Below, piece after piece: positions 62,077-64,000 of a stretch of 64,000 bases of DNA. This DNA comes from JAUVKT01 sp942491535 (lineage in GTDB: Bacteria; Bacteroidota; Bacteroidia; Bacteroidales; VadinHA17). The notes beneath the pieces are model-generated. The model was not told where the DNA came from. It was given only the letters and a program-made list of their open reading frames with translations, and did not search any database. The stretch lies in assembly GCA_942491535.1 (NCBI GenBank), contig CALOBV010000026.1, positions 248,001 through 312,000 on the forward strand, written 5' to 3'. Each line of letters starts with the position of its first letter. Position 1 is the first letter of the stretch. The translations under genes were made by a program, and so were the position numbers.

Positions 62077-64000
62077 ATGAAAAAGCCGCTTTTCATATCA
62101 TTTTTTTTAATTCTGATATTTCCATTATTCGGACAGGATCTGAATATCACTGAGAAAAAAGAGTTTCCAAGATCTGGAAGAGTGGTAGATGCCAGATTTT
62201 CGTCGTTCAGAAATTACTATGCAATATCCAGGATTCCATATACCCTTGAAATCTACGACAGGAACTGGGATCGCGTTTTCAAACATAGTTCAAATATGAC
62301 AAATAGTGCCGGTGAAATTGAATTCAGTCCGGATGAAAAATTCCTTGCTTACGGCGGATATAAAGGGATCAACGACATTGCCCTGATCAGATTAAAAGAT
62401 ATGAAGGTAGTACAGATCTTGAGAGGACATTCCGACTGGGTTCACGACCTTGCCTTCAGTAATGATTGTAACTACCTGGCTTCTGTAGGCTATGGAGGTA
62501 AACTATTAATATGGAAGGCTGAAGGTGAAAAATTCTTAAGTCTTCATGAAATAAGCGACTATGAAGATAAGGTAAGTAATGTAGAATTCAGTTTCGACGA
62601 TAAATACCTGCTTACTACAGATGATGATGGAACTGTTAGGATATATGAACACAATGCAGACAGTTTCAAAGAAATACAGAGAATAAAAAACACCTACAGC
62701 TATATTTATGGCTTTGCCTGCCATCCCCAGAAACACGAGTTTGTTGTGGGTAATTCTTCTGGAATTGTAAGGTACCACATGGTAAAAGAAAGGTTTGTTC
62801 CTCTCGATTCAATTAAAAAGGATCTGAGCGTAAACAGTGATATGACATATAGCCCAACCGGTGATCTTTTAACGGTTCCACACAGACAGGATGTAAGAAT
62901 TTTTAACACCGAAGGCCCTGAGATGAGAGAAGTTGATGCTATCTATCGACATACATGGACAACCTACCCTGCAAGATTTAGTGAAGACGGACAATTTCTT
63001 TCCACCAGCTCCGTAGATAGCTCATTAATCATATGGGAGATATCACCTGTGAGTCCTTCCAGGAAATCACTGATTGCCTCATGGGTTAGCGACCACCTGA
63101 GCTCAGCGCAGAGAAAGATCCTTACATATGATGTTGTAAACGACATTTATAACAGGGTAGATAAAAGTATGGCTTTGCCGAGAGATGAGTTTGAAACAAG
63201 CGCCAGCTACGAAGATCGAAGGAAGTCATTAGAAGACTGGACCCTCTCTCTTATTCAGAAAAAAACTGAAGAAAAATACAATCTGAAAAGCACTGGGCCG
63301 AATCAGGTATCAATACCTGTACAGAGTATCGAAGGATACAATGCTGATAAGCAGATTTATAAGATAAGATTCCTTGAAACAGAGGCAGGTGTTGAAATTC
63401 CAATAGCCCAGGCCAGAAAATTCAGGTCAAACTGGGAAAAGTCTTCAATTACAGCTAACAGGAGTAAAGAAGATGGGACAAAAAGCTATACTTATTCTAA
63501 CTATCAACTCATAGTACAGGGTGAAGATGGCACTTTCAGGGTAACTCCAATTGAAGATCCCTTCACCAATTACGATTCAAGAGCCGGAGAAATGATCGGC
63601 ACAGGTAGCCTGCTGCCTCAAAATTTACCTCAACAATCTCTTCCTGCCGATGAGGAAGGAGGTGTTATCTCACATGCTCTTCTGTTTGCCACCAACGTAT
63701 ACGACTCTTTCTCGGAACTTGTTAATCCGGTTCTGGATGCTAATACAATAGCAGCAGAATTGACAGAGAACTACAATGTAAAGACAGAAGTTATTACCAA
63801 TGCATCACTTACTCAAACAGTCGAAAAAATAAGGGAATACGCTTCAAATTCTTATGGTAAAAACGAAAACCTGTTGATCTTTTTCGCGGGTCATGGTATC
63901 TATGATGAGGTATTTAAAGAGGGCTATGTTATCTCATCAGATTCAAAGGCGGATGATATAAGTAAAACTTCTTACCTGTCGCACTCAAATCTCAGGACAA
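62077..64000 (+). CDS. Exported WD40-repeat protein with caspase-like (C14) domain, 3' end cut
   Basis: 641 codons are present, running off the window. Sec signal (MKKPLFISFFLILIFPLFGQ), then a beta-propeller (about 25-330) with WD-type blades: GEIEFSPDEKFLAYGGY, LRGHSDWVHDLAFSNDCNYLASVGYGGKLLIW, KVSNVEFSFDDKYLLTTDDDGTVRIY and SEDGQFLSTSSVDSSLIIW. A charged linker (about 330-525) follows, then a caspase-fold start: SHALLFATNVYDSF, DANTIAAELTENYNVKTEVI and LLIFFAGHGIYDE, in which His606 would be the catalytic His. The Cys motif lies beyond the edge. Caspase-type proteases cleave after acidic or basic residues; an exported one fused to a propeller is of unknown role. Gene starts 97 bases after purL. 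Confidence 0.82.
   Translation, partial: MKKPLFISFFLILIFPLFGQDLNITEKKEFPRSGRVVDARFSSFRNYYAISRIPYTLEIYDRNWDRVFKHSSNMTNSAGEIEFSPDEKFLAYGGYKGINDIALIRLKDMKVVQILRGHSDWVHDLAFSNDCNYLASVGYGGKLLIWKAEGEKFLSLHEISDYEDKVSNVEFSFDDKYLLTTDDDGTVRIYEHNADSFKEIQRIKNTYSYIYGFACHPQKHEFVVGNSSGIVRYHMVKERFVPLDSIKKDLSVNSDMTYSPTGDLLTVPHRQDVRIFNTEGPEMREVDAIYRHTWTTYPARFSEDGQFLSTSSVDSSLIIWEISPVSPSRKSLIASWVSDHLSSAQRKILTYDVVNDIYNRVDKSMALPRDEFETSASYEDRRKSLEDWTLSLIQKKTEEKYNLKSTGPNQVSIPVQSIEGYNADKQIYKIRFLETEAGVEIPIAQARKFRSNWEKSSITANRSKEDGTKSYTYSNYQLIVQGEDGTFRVTPIEDPFTNYDSRAGEMIGTGSLLPQNLPQQSLPADEEGGVISHALLFATNVYDSFSELVNPVLDANTIAAELTENYNVKTEVITNASLTQTVEKIREYASNSYGKNENLLIFFAGHGIYDEVFKEGYVISSDSKADDISKTSYLSHSNLRT

Overview
The window is a low-GC chromosomal segment of a Bacteroidota bacterium, most likely an anaerobic, fermentative Bacteroidales/Marinilabiliales-type lineage. 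The grounds are PD40/OmpA/SPOR-like envelope proteins, a glmS + DUF4954 pair, a DUF3127 protein, a PurL of the long single-chain type, TAnnTTTG-type -7 promoter boxes without Shine-Dalgarno dependence, sulfatase and DUF5916 proteins, and an [FeFe] hydrogenase of the NAD(P)-linked multi-subunit type. No phage, IS element, CRISPR array or clear genomic island is seen. The segment is mostly housekeeping plus metal homeostasis, with several unusual intergenic repeat arrays.

Layout. 1-4.1 kb: two tandem PD40 envelope proteins (the first cut by the window edge, the second with an OmpA domain) and a GNAT. 4.1-9.7 kb: Tat-type M24 peptidase, YbjQ protein, a membrane microprotein, then an M3 peptidase-sulfatase operon. 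9.8-10.5 kb: nine-copy hairpin repeat array beside tRNA-Ser(CGA). 10.6-16.1 kb: DUF5916 outer-membrane protein, GNAT, DNA polymerase IV, membrane protein and iron-sulfur flavoprotein-like protein. 16.2-19.6 kb: three-gene hydrogenase operon (NuoE-like, NuoF-like, catalytic HydA). 20-27 kb: PdxB, SDR, penicillin acylase, exported threonine-aldolase-like PLP enzyme, amidohydrolase-like protein lacking its metal ligands. 27-28.6 kb: PadR regulator with a HAAS/GldL-like membrane partner. 28.7-29.75 kb: 9-bp minisatellite, tRNA-Pro(CGG) and about 104-bp terminator-bearing repeats. 29.7-31 kb: OsmC and RDD proteins.

31-35.5 kb is a metal-uptake operon (His-rich small protein, barrel protein, ZnuA-like binding protein with a frameshifted 3' end, two permeases, no ATPase). 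35.8-42.3 kb: transketolase, HAD phosphatase, S41 protease, pabB-pabC-like pair divergent from pabA. 42.4-49.05 kb: a CzcCBA/Cus-type metal efflux operon, again preceded by a small His-rich protein, followed by mnmD. 49.1-50.7 kb: two peptidyl-prolyl isomerases and DUF3127. 50.8-56 kb: glmS, DUF4954, PAS-HTH regulator. 56-62 kb: second M3 peptidase (cytosolic) and purL broken by three +1 frameshifts within about 260 bp. 62-64 kb: start of an exported WD40-caspase-like protein that runs off the window.

The best candidates for something new are the WD40-caspase-like exported protein, the HAAS/GldL-like protein under a PadR regulator with an apparently leaderless promoter, the paired His-rich leader proteins of the import and export metal operons, the related hairpin arrays next to both tRNA genes, and the SSB-like tail on the DUF3127 protein. 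The purL and znuA frameshifts all map to short homopolymers, so base-calling error must be excluded before calling them pseudogenes.
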